Assembly: GCF_000281045.1 (NCBI RefSeq)
Contig: NW_008246091.1
Coordinates: 165,552-185,563 of the forward strand
Length of the DNA stretch: 20,012 nucleotides
Direction: 5' to 3'
From: Saprolegnia diclina VS20
Lineage: Eukaryota > Oomycota > Saprolegniomycetes > Saprolegniales > Saprolegniaceae
Every line of letters starts with the position of its first letter. Position 1 is the stretch's first letter. Positions 1 through 9,003 of the stretch are shown here, in pieces. Made by a program: the position numbers and the translations under genes. Below the pieces are notes generated by a model. It was not told where the DNA came from, did no database searches, and saw only the letters and a list, made by a program, of their open reading frames with translations.

Positions 1-1374
1 TCGGCGCTGCCACCGTCCTCGCTGGACGCGCCACTGGCAGCGACCAAGGCGCTATTGACGCGCCCAGGCCCGTTCGTCCACACGTGGCCGCATCTCGGCT
101 TTGATGACCTCCACAGCGACCGCGCGGCGCTTGCTCTCGAGGCGCTGCCGGCTCTAGTCTCTCTTCTGGAGCTAGCGACCGAGCGCACCCATTGGTCAAT
201 GTCAGCGCCCGAAACAATGGTCTTGGCCGACGTTGTCGCGTCGTGGCCGCTCAAGCTGACGTACATCGACACGCGGTGGTCGCTCCCTGCGAACGCACGA
301 TATCCACTTACTCTGGACAGCGACGATGTTTGCAACTTGCTGCGTCGCTGCACGCGCCTCCGGTCCGTCACCTTGTTTGCGACCGAGGAGGTAGCCGCCG
401 TGCTAGCCGCCATGACAACGCCAGCCCATCGATTGCAAAAGCTGCATCTTGCGTACGAGGGCACGCTGACGCTCGACTGGGCAACGCTGCTGCAGCCATG
501 GCTGTCGAGTGGCCACGCGCGTCATGTCTCGTTCAACAAAGCCCCAGCAGCCGATATGGCGGGGCTGGCACGCGCACTTGCGACCACGTCGTCGCTCAGA
601 AGCCTCGCAATCCTCGAAAACGACGCGCTCATCCGCGCCTTCTTGGCGCTACGGATGCCATTGCATCAGCTGACAAAGCTGCATCTCAGTACGCACAGGT
701 CCAAGCTCCTCCGTCAGTTTCTAAAACTATGTGCTTTGGCCTCGCTCACGTCGTTTGCGCTGGATTGCTATGCCAGCTTTGCCACTGTGACGCTGTTTGT
801 GTCGCACATGCCGGCACTGCGCCACCTCTCGCTCGGGTTTTGTTTCTTCGGTGCCGACGCGGACGATGCGTCGCGCTGGCCGCACCTTGAAAGCATCGAG
901 TTTTGCGACGTCGACTTTGGAAGCGGTGCGCGCGACGCTGTGCTGGCCTACCTCGCGCGCGTGCAAGGCCTTCAGAAAATGTCGTTTGATCATTGCTACA
1001 CTCTGTGCCGGCCCTTTGTCGGCCTCTCCCGCACACTCGTTCGCTTGATCAACGACGGACTCACGCTCGCCAGCTTCGAGTCAACGGCGCTCGACGACGT
1101 GGATGCGTCCCACCTTGCACTTGTGCTGCGTCGAAGTCGGAATCTGTTGCCCTTCACGCTCAACGTCATGGGCGATGATTTTACCATGGTCGGGATCCGC
1201 ACGCTGCTACTCGCCCTCGCGACGTGCGCGTCTGTCTGCATCAAGATCGACATTTCCCCTTATTGCTTTGAAGAAGAAATCGAAGCCTTCTTGGCCGCCC
1301 ATGGCATGTCGTCCGTCTTGGAGAACGCGTCCTCCTATGCGCTCTATAGTCCATCGAGGGTTTTAGAAGCATAA
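1..1374 (+). CDS. F-box-like/LRR (RNI-like) family protein, copy A, 5' end outside window
   Basis: The reading frame is open from the first base, so the gene starts upstream; 457 residues are visible. Aligned with copy D at 6121, about 37 N-terminal residues are missing, including most of the F-box-like segment. The visible part begins with the conserved LPPSSLDAPLAATKALLTR stretch, then TWPHL, the CTRLRS strand, a PWLSSGHARHVSFNK block, leucine-rich strands such as MPALRHLSL and WPHLESIEF, and the tail YALYSPS. An RNI-like leucine-rich body usually binds a protein partner; with an F-box it would select substrates for an SCF ubiquitin ligase, but that role is inferred. No intron is seen. It is closest by eye to copy D (shared LALEALPAL and LHS blocks). 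Family membership is certain; function is not. Confidence 0.85.
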   Translation, partial: SALPPSSLDAPLAATKALLTRPGPFVHTWPHLGFDDLHSDRAALALEALPALVSLLELATERTHWSMSAPETMVLADVVASWPLKLTYIDTRWSLPANARYPLTLDSDDVCNLLRRCTRLRSVTLFATEEVAAVLAAMTTPAHRLQKLHLAYEGTLTLDWATLLQPWLSSGHARHVSFNKAPAADMAGLARALATTSSLRSLAILENDALIRAFLALRMPLHQLTKLHLSTHRSKLLRQFLKLCALASLTSFALDCYASFATVTLFVSHMPALRHLSLGFCFFGADADDASRWPHLESIEFCDVDFGSGARDAVLAYLARVQGLQKMSFDHCYTLCRPFVGLSRTLVRLINDGLTLASFESTALDDVDASHLALVLRRSRNLLPFTLNVMGDDFTMVGIRTLLLALATCASVCIKIDISPYCFEEEIEAFLAAHGMSSVLENASSYALYSPSRVLEA

Positions 1375-1836
1375 TTGCGCTGCACACGATTTGCTTCATT
1401 TGGAATAAGATCTCGGTGGTGCAAAGTGGGGTATAGCGTGAAAAAGCGTGTTTCTGACCTTCGTGGCTACTTTGACTTTGCTTGTGAAGTATATCTTCGA
1501 TGTTGAAATACATGTCCTTAGATCGACTCGCTCACAACCACGTTGTCGCTTCGGAGCCTTAGTCTGCGCAATTGCAACGTGGAAGCAAATCCCGTGTTTG
1601 GACTATACAGTTGTAATGTTGGAAACAAACATTGGTGCTCAGAAATGGACGACATGTGGTATGGCTGCTCTGGCAGCCCAACCCGAAACGTCACACACTC
1701 AGCCCATGATTGCACCACATGGCTCTTGTGCCGGCTTCTGCGTGCACCCAAAGAGGAGCCCGCAGACGATGGTGGCCCGTCCAACAGCGCACACCAGATG
1801 TTACGAGATACCGGTAGCAAATCTTGCCCATGTTTG
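1375..1836. other. Intergenic region between copies A and B
   Basis: About 460 bases separate the stop of copy A from the promoter of copy B. ORFs of 100-130 codons occur here on both strands, but they overlap one another, share no blocks with the neighbouring family and show no recognisable domain. No remnant of another family copy was seen. Confidence 0.5.
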
Positions 1837-1858
1837 ATTGGTCGACATTCTTCAATTG
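1837..1858 (+). promoter_or_regulatory. CCAAT box (inverted) plus Inr/FPR-like core promoter of copy B
   Basis: ATTGG at 1837-1841 is followed at 1843-1858 by a 16-base stretch that matches the oomycete Inr+FPR consensus GCTCATTYYNCAWTTT at 12 of 16 positions by eye, with core ACATTCTTCAATTG. It ends 13 nt before the ATG at 1872. It lies downstream of the in-frame ATG at 1824, so it argues that transcription starts too late for that earlier ATG to be used. Confidence 0.6.
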
Positions 1859-1871
1859 TCCGAGACTTTGG

Positions 1872-3341
1872 ATGGCTGGCGCTGTGCTCGATCGCCCATG
1901 CGCCCTCATCTTGATTGTCCAGTGCTTGCAGTCGGCGCCCAATGTCATGGCGTTTCTGAAGGCGCTACCACTGGCCAAGCTGGACGCATCGTTGGCGGCG
2001 CTCCTGCAGCTGCTGACGCGACCGGGTCCGTTGGCGTACACGTGGCCTACGCTCCGACTAGACGACATCGACTGCGACGACGACAGCACGGTTGCACTCT
2101 ATCATGCGGCGCTCCCAGCTCTCGTGTCCATTTGCGCCAAGGAGTTCAAGCTGGTTGAGCGCTTTATGCGACCTCGAGGCGACGCCATCACGCCCGCGCA
2201 AGGCTTTCTCGACTTTGCCTCGCAGTGGCCGCTCAAGATGACCCATGTGGACGGTAGGTGGGTGGAAGAAGTCGGCAGTGCAGCCTTTTGCAGCGAGCTT
2301 AGTCGCTGCACGCGCCTTCGGTCGATCGAACTGAGCGCGAATGCGGCGGCCCCCGCTATTCTCGCCGCCATCACGACGTCCGCCCATTGCGTGCATACGC
2401 TCGACATTGCCAGATCCTCTGGCGCTCCTGCGATGAACTGGGCCTCGCTGCTGCAGCCCTGGCTGTCGAGTGGCCACGCTAAACACGTGTCATTCAACAA
2501 GGTTCCGACCACCGACTGCAACGGGCTTGCGCACGCACTGGCAACCACCGAGTCGCTTCGAGGTCTCCATATTGTCGCTAACGACGATATACTCTGCGAC
2601 CTTGTTGAGTGGAAGCTGCCTCTGCACCGCGTTACGGAGCTGACGCTGGCGACCGCCAACACCAAGGCCATGCGTCAGCTCATGCAGCTCGTGGACGTTA
2701 CCAAGCTCACGTCCCTCGCACTGCATTGCCAGTATGAGATCTCGGATGTCCTCGGCCTCATACCACGCATGACGAGCCTGCGTCATCTCTCACTCCAGTG
2801 GGTTCACTTTGGGGATACTGACACGTCGCAGTGGCCGGACCTGGAGAGCGTCTACTTCGGCTGCGTCAAGTTTACTCCCTCGGCATTCGATGGGGTGCTC
2901 GTTTACCTAAACAACGTGTCGGGCCTCAAGCAGATAACGCTGCACTGCTGTAGCACGGTCGGCGCTTCCTTCGCTGCTCTGAGTCGCACGCTCGGCCGCT
3001 TGATCAACCGTGGGCTCACGATGGCACGGTTGACGGATCTTTGTCTCGACGGCTACGACGCCGCGCTCCTCGCGTTTGCCTTGCGCCAGCGGCGCTCTGC
3101 GTCGCCCCTCAAGCTGGACTTGTGCTCCAATGACTTTGGTATCGACGGTGTTCGTGTGCTCCTGGAAGCCCTTGCGGGCTGTACTCATGTCGGCGTCCAG
3201 ATCGAGCCCACCGAAGATGAGGTGATGACGACAAACCTAGACGAGATCCAACGCTTTGTGGAGGCCCACCGTATGACAAGTGGCCCAAACGACACAGAAG
3301 GGTCCGTGATCTACAGCCCCACAACGACCATGTCTACCTAA
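1872..3341 (+). CDS. F-box-like/LRR (RNI-like) family protein, copy B
   Basis: Intact single-exon gene of 489 residues. The frame opens earlier (ATG at 1824), but the start at 1872 is chosen because residues MAGAVLDRPC align with MATAALGLPC at the start of copy C, and an Inr-like element lies between the two ATGs. The N-terminus (about residues 5-45, with LILIVQCLQ and AFLKALP) resembles a divergent F-box. The rest is a chain of irregular leucine-rich units: CTRLRSIELS, PWLSSGHAKHVSFNK, LTSLALHC, MTSLRHLSL, WPDLESVYF and a final LCSNDFGIDGVRVLLEAL unit typical of RNI-type repeats. It ends with the family tail VIYSP. A probable protein-interaction scaffold; an SCF adaptor role is inferred only from fold. 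Confidence 0.85.
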   Translation: MAGAVLDRPCALILIVQCLQSAPNVMAFLKALPLAKLDASLAALLQLLTRPGPLAYTWPTLRLDDIDCDDDSTVALYHAALPALVSICAKEFKLVERFMRPRGDAITPAQGFLDFASQWPLKMTHVDGRWVEEVGSAAFCSELSRCTRLRSIELSANAAAPAILAAITTSAHCVHTLDIARSSGAPAMNWASLLQPWLSSGHAKHVSFNKVPTTDCNGLAHALATTESLRGLHIVANDDILCDLVEWKLPLHRVTELTLATANTKAMRQLMQLVDVTKLTSLALHCQYEISDVLGLIPRMTSLRHLSLQWVHFGDTDTSQWPDLESVYFGCVKFTPSAFDGVLVYLNNVSGLKQITLHCCSTVGASFAALSRTLGRLINRGLTMARLTDLCLDGYDAALLAFALRQRRSASPLKLDLCSNDFGIDGVRVLLEALAGCTHVGVQIEPTEDEVMTTNLDEIQRFVEAHRMTSGPNDTEGSVIYSPTTTMST

Positions 3342-3457
3342 TACTCCGTGAAATGTGTGTTCTTTTCATTGACAGTCACATGAACGCAAAGGATGAAAGT
3401 TCGGAGCGCTCGCTAGAGCGGGCCAAGCAAACAAAATATTGACATACTAACAGTAAA

Positions 3458-3706
3458 GCCTGTGTCGTGCGTCAACGGCGCTCTGCGTTGCCACTGAGAC
3501 TGGACCTTGGCTTCAACGACGTTCCCGCTCTTGGTATTCGCGCGTAGAAGCCCAAGCGATGTGTACCAATGTGAGCGTCCAGATCGAGCCCACCATACCT
3601 CAGGTGGGCCGTGTATTCCACAACAGAGTTCAGCGCTTTGTGGAGGTTCATCGTGCGTCGCGTGGTCCAAACGACCCAGAGATCGCTGGGGTCCGTAGCC
3701 GCTCAC
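3458..3706 (+). pseudogene. Decayed 3' fragment of a copy-B-like gene
   Basis: Reading the + strand against the end of copy B (about 3080-3310) shows clear nucleotide similarity over about 250 bases: CAACGGCGCTCTGCGT, GTCCAGATCGAGCCCACC, CGCTTTGTGGAGG and GGTCCAAACGACCCAGA all have counterparts in the same order. The corresponding frame is interrupted by stops and shifts, and the 5' four-fifths of the gene is absent. It is therefore a truncated relic of a duplication, 116 bp downstream of copy B and in the same orientation. It is more diverged than copy C and looks older. Confidence 0.8.
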
Positions 3707-4327
3707 TACTATTAGTATGGGCGCCTCAACGATCTTGACGTAACGTTGACATTGGTCAAAATGGCTCGATATATATAGCCAATGGGTTGTCCAGAAAATA
3801 CGAATGAATCCCCTGGGATGCTAATACACCACGTAAGCGTTCCTTTCAGGATACACTCGAATGATATCCTAGCGTCTACCTGTTTGCTGCAACTGCTCTG
3901 ATTAACGCTCCTAGGCCCCTAGTTCTTGGTAGGGTGAGGGCTCGTACGTAACCCTAATCCTCGTGCGACCTGGTCCTCGACAAGGACGAAACAAGCATCG
4001 AGGACTCGTCGATGCTGGTTTAAAGGAAGTCAAGGACGTAACAATACGAGCTCAGTGTGGAGTAGAAGATACATGTATGGTGTCCTTCTCCAGCATCCCA
4101 CAATAGTCGGCTGTGATGGAGCATGCGAGCTTGCACTCGCCTTTCTAGCCACCAGGCAACCGGCATACCAACAATGACTTCAAAATTACTCGAGCAACCT
4201 GTACCCAAAGGACTACTTACCCAAGGGATGTATATCCTTGGTCTTCTTGTACGTCAGTTGTGACGACGCGTGGCACGTCACCACGGTCGAGCAACGTCGA
4301 AAAAAAAAGTTACGAGTTCATTTCATT
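3707..4327. other. Intergenic region between the 3' relic and pseudogene C
   Basis: About 620 bases with no gene supported. It holds short palindromic patches: CTAG-GCCC-CTAG near 3912, a perfect 8-bp stem hairpin at 3994-4016, and an AT-rich TATATATA patch near 3768. A 62-codon ORF on the minus strand (4020-4208) has no recognisable features. Confidence 0.5.
3994..4016. repeat. Short perfect inverted repeat (hairpin)
   Basis: AGCATCGA and TCGATGCT form an 8-bp perfect stem around a 7-base loop. Just upstream, GTCCT and AGGAC make a second, shorter pair. It is not followed by a T run. Role unknown. Confidence 0.6.
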
Positions 4328-5750
4328 TTATGACGTGATCTGTGTCGGGCTACAGAGCATGTAGGGCTCGGCGTCCAAGCTGCCCGTCATGCCATGGGCC
4401 TCCAGGAAATCGTCAATGTCATCGTCGAAGGCCCGGAGCACGTTGCTCGGTCCGATCTTGAGGCTCACGTACGAGCAGGTCGCGAGCGCTTACAGCAGCG
4501 TATAGATCCCGTGGAAGGTAAAGCAGTTGTCTTCGACGTTCCAGACTAGTGGCGACGCATTGCGGCTCTGGTAGAGCACATCCGCGATGCAAGCAGCGCT
4601 CGCGTCGCCGAGGGCCGTGTTGTAAAAGCTCACTTGAGTCAGTCCATTCGCAATTAGTCGCTCGAGGCAGCGACTAATGGCAGCAAACCGGCCGCCCTGC
4701 AGTTCAATGCAGCTCAGTGTGAGCTGCTGGAGACCGTTGACGCGGCCGAGATACGACAGCACGGCATCGAACGCTCTTGGTGTCAAGACGCAGACGTGCA
4801 AGCCAAACGTCTCGAGGTGCGGCCACTGCGACGTGTCAGTTAGCGTATCCCCGAGGTCCCCCGCCGTAGACGAGAGATGACGCAGGGCTGGCATGCATTT
4901 CAAAAGGCCAAAGAGATGCGAGACGTCCGCGTCGCAGCAGAGCTTCAGAGACACGAGCTTCGTCAGGTCTAAGAGCACCAGGAGGGACGAATGGTCTCTG
5001 GCACCGAGCAGTGCAGATGGATCTCTGTCAGCTGATGCAGTGGCAGCTGAAGAGCGACAAAGGTGTCGAGGAGAGCGTTGTCAATCCACAGGCCTTGCAG
5101 CGATGCCGTGGTCGCGAGCAGCCGCGCGAGGCCACGCACGTCCGTGGTGGGGACGCCTAGGAACTCGATGCGTCGGGCATACCCGCTGCAGAGCCATGGT
5201 CGCAAGAGCGTCATCTAGTTCATCACTGTCGAGGTGCCGGGAACGATCCCGAGTTGGTGCACGCGGTGGGCCGGCGTCGTGATGGCGGCGAGAACGTCTG
5301 CCGCGTACGCACGCGTCAAACTCGACGTTCTGGAGGCGCGTGCAGCGACGCAGGAAATCGCAAAAGGTCCCGCGGCCAATGACATGCTGCCACTCGGTGT
5401 CGATGTATCGCATCTTGAGCGGCCATTGCCCCAGAAAGCTTGCCCTGCCTCGCGCCCCGAGGCGCGAGGTGCCGGAAGAGCGCAGGTTCGAATGCGTGCA
5501 CCGAGACGAGCACTGGGAGTGCAGCGCGAGCCAACGCTGCGTCGCGCCAGTCAAAGTCGTCGAGGTTGAGCGTAGGCCACATGTGGGCGAACGGCCCGGG
5601 TTGCGTCAGCAGCACCAGCACCGCCGCCAGTGGCGTGTCCAGCGAGGTACGTGGCAGCGCCATGAGGAAGGCGAGAGCGTCACGAGGCAGCTGCAAGCAC
5701 TGGACGATCGAGGTAAGAATGCATGGGAGGCCGAGCGCGGCTGTTGCCAT
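4328..5750 (-). pseudogene. F-box-like/LRR (RNI-like) family, copy C, broken
   Basis: The minus strand carries a full-length family copy (1423 bp against 1440 in copy D) that cannot be read as one protein. It starts at MATAALGLPC with QCLQLPRDALAFLMALP, shifts frame near 5450 into FLGQWPLKMRYIDTEW, and shifts again near 5300 before VLAAITTPAHR. It has a TAG near 5216 where relatives have Trp (before MTLLRPW), shifts near 4980 into LTKLVSLKLCC, and has a TAA at 4490-4492 where relatives have Lys (TLLKALATC). The last part reads on to the family tail YMLCSPTQITS. Three frameshifts plus two stops, with similarity still clear throughout, suggest fairly recent loss. It is inverted relative to copies A, B and D and keeps its promoter-like elements. 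Confidence 0.88.
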
Positions 5751-5773
5751 CCCACTTTGGCGATAACCAAATA

Positions 5774-5795
5774 GAAATGACAATTCCGACCAATC
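5774..5795 (-). promoter_or_regulatory. CCAAT box and Inr-like element upstream of pseudogene C
   Basis: On the minus strand GATTGGTCG (5787-5795) is followed by TCATTTC (5774-5780), an exact match to the Inr core TCANTYY, 23 nt before the ATG at 5750. Copy B has the same GATTGGTCG 9-mer at 1836-1844, just before its own Inr-like element, so the two copies share promoter ancestry. Confidence 0.6.
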
Positions 5796-6120
5796 ATTCT
5801 GGAGCTCGATGATGTGCTTTTGTCCAATCCCACGGTCCCAACAGATTTTAGCTGTTTTAGCCACACCGCATCACGATACCGGCGACAGCACTACCACTGC
5901 AAAGGGACGCTTTTGCCGGGGTTCGATGGCAGGCCAGCATATATACCACTGCACCCTACCCACCTCTGGCCCATCATGGCGATTGCATCGAGAGCACCAC
6001 CCGTTGCCACGTCATGGCGGTTGCGTGCGACTAGCCTCACTCGAAATAGCATACTATTTCTTTGCTGAAACCGATCCGCGCCAGAGAAACCCCACATCAC
6101 AGCATTCGACTCGAGCAGGC
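5796..6120. other. Upstream region of copy D, divergent from copy C
   Basis: An open frame continues upstream of the chosen copy D start through most of this stretch (ATGs at 5809 and 5812), but its residues show no family similarity and overlap the copy C promoter. CATTC motifs at 6098-6105 and CTCACTCGAAATAG near 6037 loosely resemble Inr sequences. No separate gene is supported. Confidence 0.45.
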
Positions 6121-7560
6121 ATGTCCACCAAGCGCACCTGTCCCGAGGCCGCGACGATGCTTGGCCTTCCGCACGTCCTGATCTCGATCGTCCAGTGCTT
6201 GAGCTCGCCTCGCGATGCCATCGCCTTTCTTATGACGCTGCCACCGGCGTCGCTGCATGCGCCGCTGGCGGCGACCAAGGCGCTGCTGACGCAGTCAGGC
6301 CCGTTTGCATACACGTGGCCGCACCTCAGCCTCGACGACCTCCATAGCGAATCTGCGGCACTTGCGCTTGAGGCGCTACCTGCTCTATTATCCGCGCTGG
6401 AACCAGAGCCCGACAGCAATGTTTGGGCGACTTGCGACGGAGCCATGTCGTTTGTCGACTTTGTCTCGTCGTGGCCACTCACGGTGACGCACATCGACAC
6501 ACTATGGCCGCGCAACATCGACAGCACGAATCTGTGCCGCTTGCTGCGTCGCTGCACGCGCCTCCGATCCATCGACATTTCGAATGAAGACAAAGATGTG
6601 GTCGAGATGCTCACCGCCGTGACGACGCCGGCCCATCGATTGAAAAAGCTGAGTGTTTTCTACCAGCGTGCTACTACCATGGACTGGACGTCGCTGCTGC
6701 GACCATGGCTCTCGAGTGGTTACGCGCGGCATCTCGCATTCGACAACACCCGAACCACCGATATGGAGGGACTCGCACGGGCCCTTGCGACCACGTCGTC
6801 GCTGACTGGCTTGGACATCCTCAACAATGACGATTTGGTCGGTGCCTTCTTGACGCTGCAGATGCCATTGCACCAGCTGACCTCGGTGTACCTCTGGACA
6901 CAACGGCATGACCGCATCCGACCTGTCTTGCAGCTTCTAAATGTAACCAAGCTCACATCGCTCGCCCTCAATTGCATGGCTACTGACTATACGGACGTCC
7001 TCACGCTCGTGCCGCGCATGACGGCGCTTCGTCATCTCTTGTTGGATTTTGGCAAGGTCTGTGATCTCGACGCGTCGCGATGGCCGCACCTCGAAAGCAT
7101 CGAATTGAGCGTAGTCAACTGGACATCGAAGGCGTTCGGTGCTCTGCTAAAGTACCTCGAGCGCGTCCAAGGCCTCCGCAAGCTCAAGTTGGACCACTGC
7201 GACATCGTCTACGATCACGTGGCGGACGTGAGTTTGGTGCTCCGTCGCTTGATCTACAACGGTCTCACGCTGGCGAGCTTGATCGGGACGGGTCTCGACG
7301 ACGCGAGGGCGGCGACTCTGGCGCGGATGCTGCGCCAAAGTCGAAATCCGCTACCCGTGACGCTCCACCTCAAAGACAACGAAGTGACCATCGGTGGCGT
7401 CCGCTGGCTGCTTAAAGCTCTCGCAACGTGCTCCTTTGTGCGCGTCGTCATTGATACCATCAAACATGCCGACCTTCACGCGGCGGCGGCGACTTATGGC
7501 ATGGCCTGCGACATGCACAAGAACGCGTGCATGCTCTATAGTCCTTTTACTATCTCGTAA
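6121..7560 (+). CDS. F-box-like/LRR (RNI-like) family protein, copy D
   Basis: Intact single-exon gene of 479 residues and the best reference copy. The ATG at 6121 (MSTKRTCPEA) is chosen because family similarity starts at about residue 14; an upstream in-frame ATG at 5809 would add 104 unrelated residues. Residues 14-58 (LGLPHVLISIVQCLSSPRDA and on) look like a divergent F-box. Leucine-rich strands follow: CTRLRSIDIS (145-154), LRPWLSSGYARHLAF (193-207), LTSLALNC (278-285), MTALRHLLLDF (300-310), WPHLESIEL (321-329), GLRKLKLDHC (351-360) and LKDNEVTIGGVRWLLKALATC (417-437), the last being a typical RNI unit. The tail MLYSPFTIS is conserved in the family. No signal peptide or membrane segment is seen. 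Likely intracellular protein-interaction module; partner unknown. Confidence 0.87.
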   Translation: MSTKRTCPEAATMLGLPHVLISIVQCLSSPRDAIAFLMTLPPASLHAPLAATKALLTQSGPFAYTWPHLSLDDLHSESAALALEALPALLSALEPEPDSNVWATCDGAMSFVDFVSSWPLTVTHIDTLWPRNIDSTNLCRLLRRCTRLRSIDISNEDKDVVEMLTAVTTPAHRLKKLSVFYQRATTMDWTSLLRPWLSSGYARHLAFDNTRTTDMEGLARALATTSSLTGLDILNNDDLVGAFLTLQMPLHQLTSVYLWTQRHDRIRPVLQLLNVTKLTSLALNCMATDYTDVLTLVPRMTALRHLLLDFGKVCDLDASRWPHLESIELSVVNWTSKAFGALLKYLERVQGLRKLKLDHCDIVYDHVADVSLVLRRLIYNGLTLASLIGTGLDDARAATLARMLRQSRNPLPVTLHLKDNEVTIGGVRWLLKALATCSFVRVVIDTIKHADLHAAAATYGMACDMHKNACMLYSPFTIS

Positions 7561-7915
7561 AACGCGTCTACCTACGCAGTACCACAATCCGTACCATCAT
7601 ATAGATGGTTCTTGTGTAATTTGTTAACATTGATGGCTCTTTCAGTGGTCTTTGCGACTTGTAGGGTTAGGGTTGATGTTCACTTTGAGTTTGCACGACC
7701 AAATTTACGACACTCTCGAGTGGCTGCTCGGCAAGAGCGCGCTTTTCGCACAGTCGATGTGAGCTCGATCGCACTGGCCAACTCGTACCTTCCAGCGAAT
7801 GGTATCACGCTGGAATCCCATGTCTCGTCGGGTTCTGGTCAAAAGCCAGCACTCGGCAATCTGCACGACTACCCAAAACAACTTATAGCGCCAATCGAAA
7901 CACAAAATTCGTCTT
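7561..7915. other. Convergent intergenic region between copy D and the carrier gene
   Basis: About 355 bases where the two transcripts meet. It contains TAGGGTTAGGGTT at 7662-7674, two telomere-like units, which is too short to call an interstitial telomere. A 105-codon + ORF (7612-7929) overlaps the 3' end of the carrier gene and has no recognisable domain. Confidence 0.5.
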
Positions 7916-9003
7916 CTATTCGTGCGTGAAGCGATCGTACGCTTGCTTGAGCTGCTCCCAAAACAAAAAGGTAAACACTGTGTGGGGCCCGAGCCGGAGG
8001 TACTGGACGGTCCAGCCCTTGAACGCGCCTTTGATGCCTTCTTTGGCCAGCGTCTTTTGAGCGCAGTCGATGGGTCCGTCGTAGAGAAGACCTTTCCCAC
8101 TAGCGTCGAGCGGCTGGTTGTAGAGACGTACGGAAATCACATCGAACGGGTTCATGGCCGTCACGCAGAAGAAGCCCGTCAAAATGGACGCCGAGAAGTG
8201 CAGCGCGACGGTCTGGTCGTGGAAGACGTACGTCGACGGGATCGGCTGCGACAAAAGCAGGCCCTTGAAGTACTCGTAGCACGTGAGCTGCGTCGCTGAG
8301 CCAAAGCTCACACGCGGCACGGCGCCGCCAATGCCGCGGAAGAAGCCTCGTAGGCCGTCGGTTGCGAGCACGGCCTTGAAGCCCTCGAGCGCCGACGCGT
8401 ACTGGTGGCGGCCGCGCGTCACCGCACCCGAGTTGGACGCTTGCAGCCGCGCACGCACCAAGTAGAACGGGTTGCCCGTGAACGACGACGCGGCGCCCGA
8501 GAGGACGCCGGCCACGTACGTTCGCGTCCAGTACCAATCTGCCCCCTTCTCGGCGCCAACGAGTCGCTTGGCCGGGTCGTGCAAGCCAAAGCGCGTGCCT
8601 GCAATCATAAACTAGCATTCCGTGAGCGCGAGGTGGAAGCAGGCGAAGGCCATGTCGTACCTGGTACGCGATGGTCATGCCAAGGCCCGACTGGAGGCCG
8701 CGCACGCCTTCTTGACGGCCAATGACGTACAGCGCCTGGAACGGGTTCTTGTACACGCGCTCGACGGCTTTGGAGCTCGCCTCGACGAGCTCGTTCTGCA
8801 GCTGCATGCGTGTCTTGACAACTACGTGGCGCATGCCATGATGCGTGGTGGTGGCATATCGGCGCTGTACCTTCGAGCGGGTTGGTGAGGACGCTGGCGC
8901 ACGAGGCTGCAGTCGCAGCGAGGAAGAAGCTCGTGAGCACGTCCTTGTCCTTGGGCGAGACGGCGGCGGTGAGCGGCGCAGGCTGCAGGCGTGGGCTGGC
9001 CAT
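7916..9003 (-). CDS. Mitochondrial carrier, SLC25A34/35 (Oac1-like) subfamily, three exons
   Basis: Exons are 9003-8871, 8821-8661 and 8611-7916, with introns of 49 bp each (GTACAG..CACGTAG, phase 1; GTACGA..TGCTAG, phase 0). The spliced product has 329 residues, normal for a six-helix inner-membrane carrier. Splicing restores the first carrier signature TNPLEVVKTRMQLQ (about 40-53) and YQFMIAGTRFGL at the second junction. The second signature is NPFYLVRARLQ (about 145-155) with Tyr in place of the usual acidic residue. The third is NPFDVISVRLYNQP (about 252-265), followed by GKGLLYDG and YLRLGPHTVFTFLFWEQL. These blocks are hallmarks of SLC25A34/35, whose yeast relative Oac1 exchanges oxaloacetate and sulfate; the substrate here is inferred. 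It is divergent from the Sel1 gene. Confidence 0.93.

Noticed and set aside
1824-1871. Earlier in-frame start for copy B
   Set aside because: An Inr-like element lies downstream of it, and copy C aligns from the later ATG.
2102-2671. A 189-codon minus-strand ORF inside copy B
   Set aside because: It is antisense to a conserved family gene and not preserved in the other copies.
5925-5940. GGGTTCGATGGC as a tRNA T-arm or pol III B box
   Set aside because: No acceptor, D or anticodon arm could be found around it. Similar partial matches near 5485 and 14456 fail in the same way.
5809-6120. N-terminal extension of copy D
   Set aside because: The extra residues match no other copy, overlap the copy C promoter, and the family alignment starts just after the ATG at 6121.
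7662-7674. TAGGGTTAGGGTT as an interstitial telomere
   Set aside because: Only two units are present; this is too short to separate from chance.
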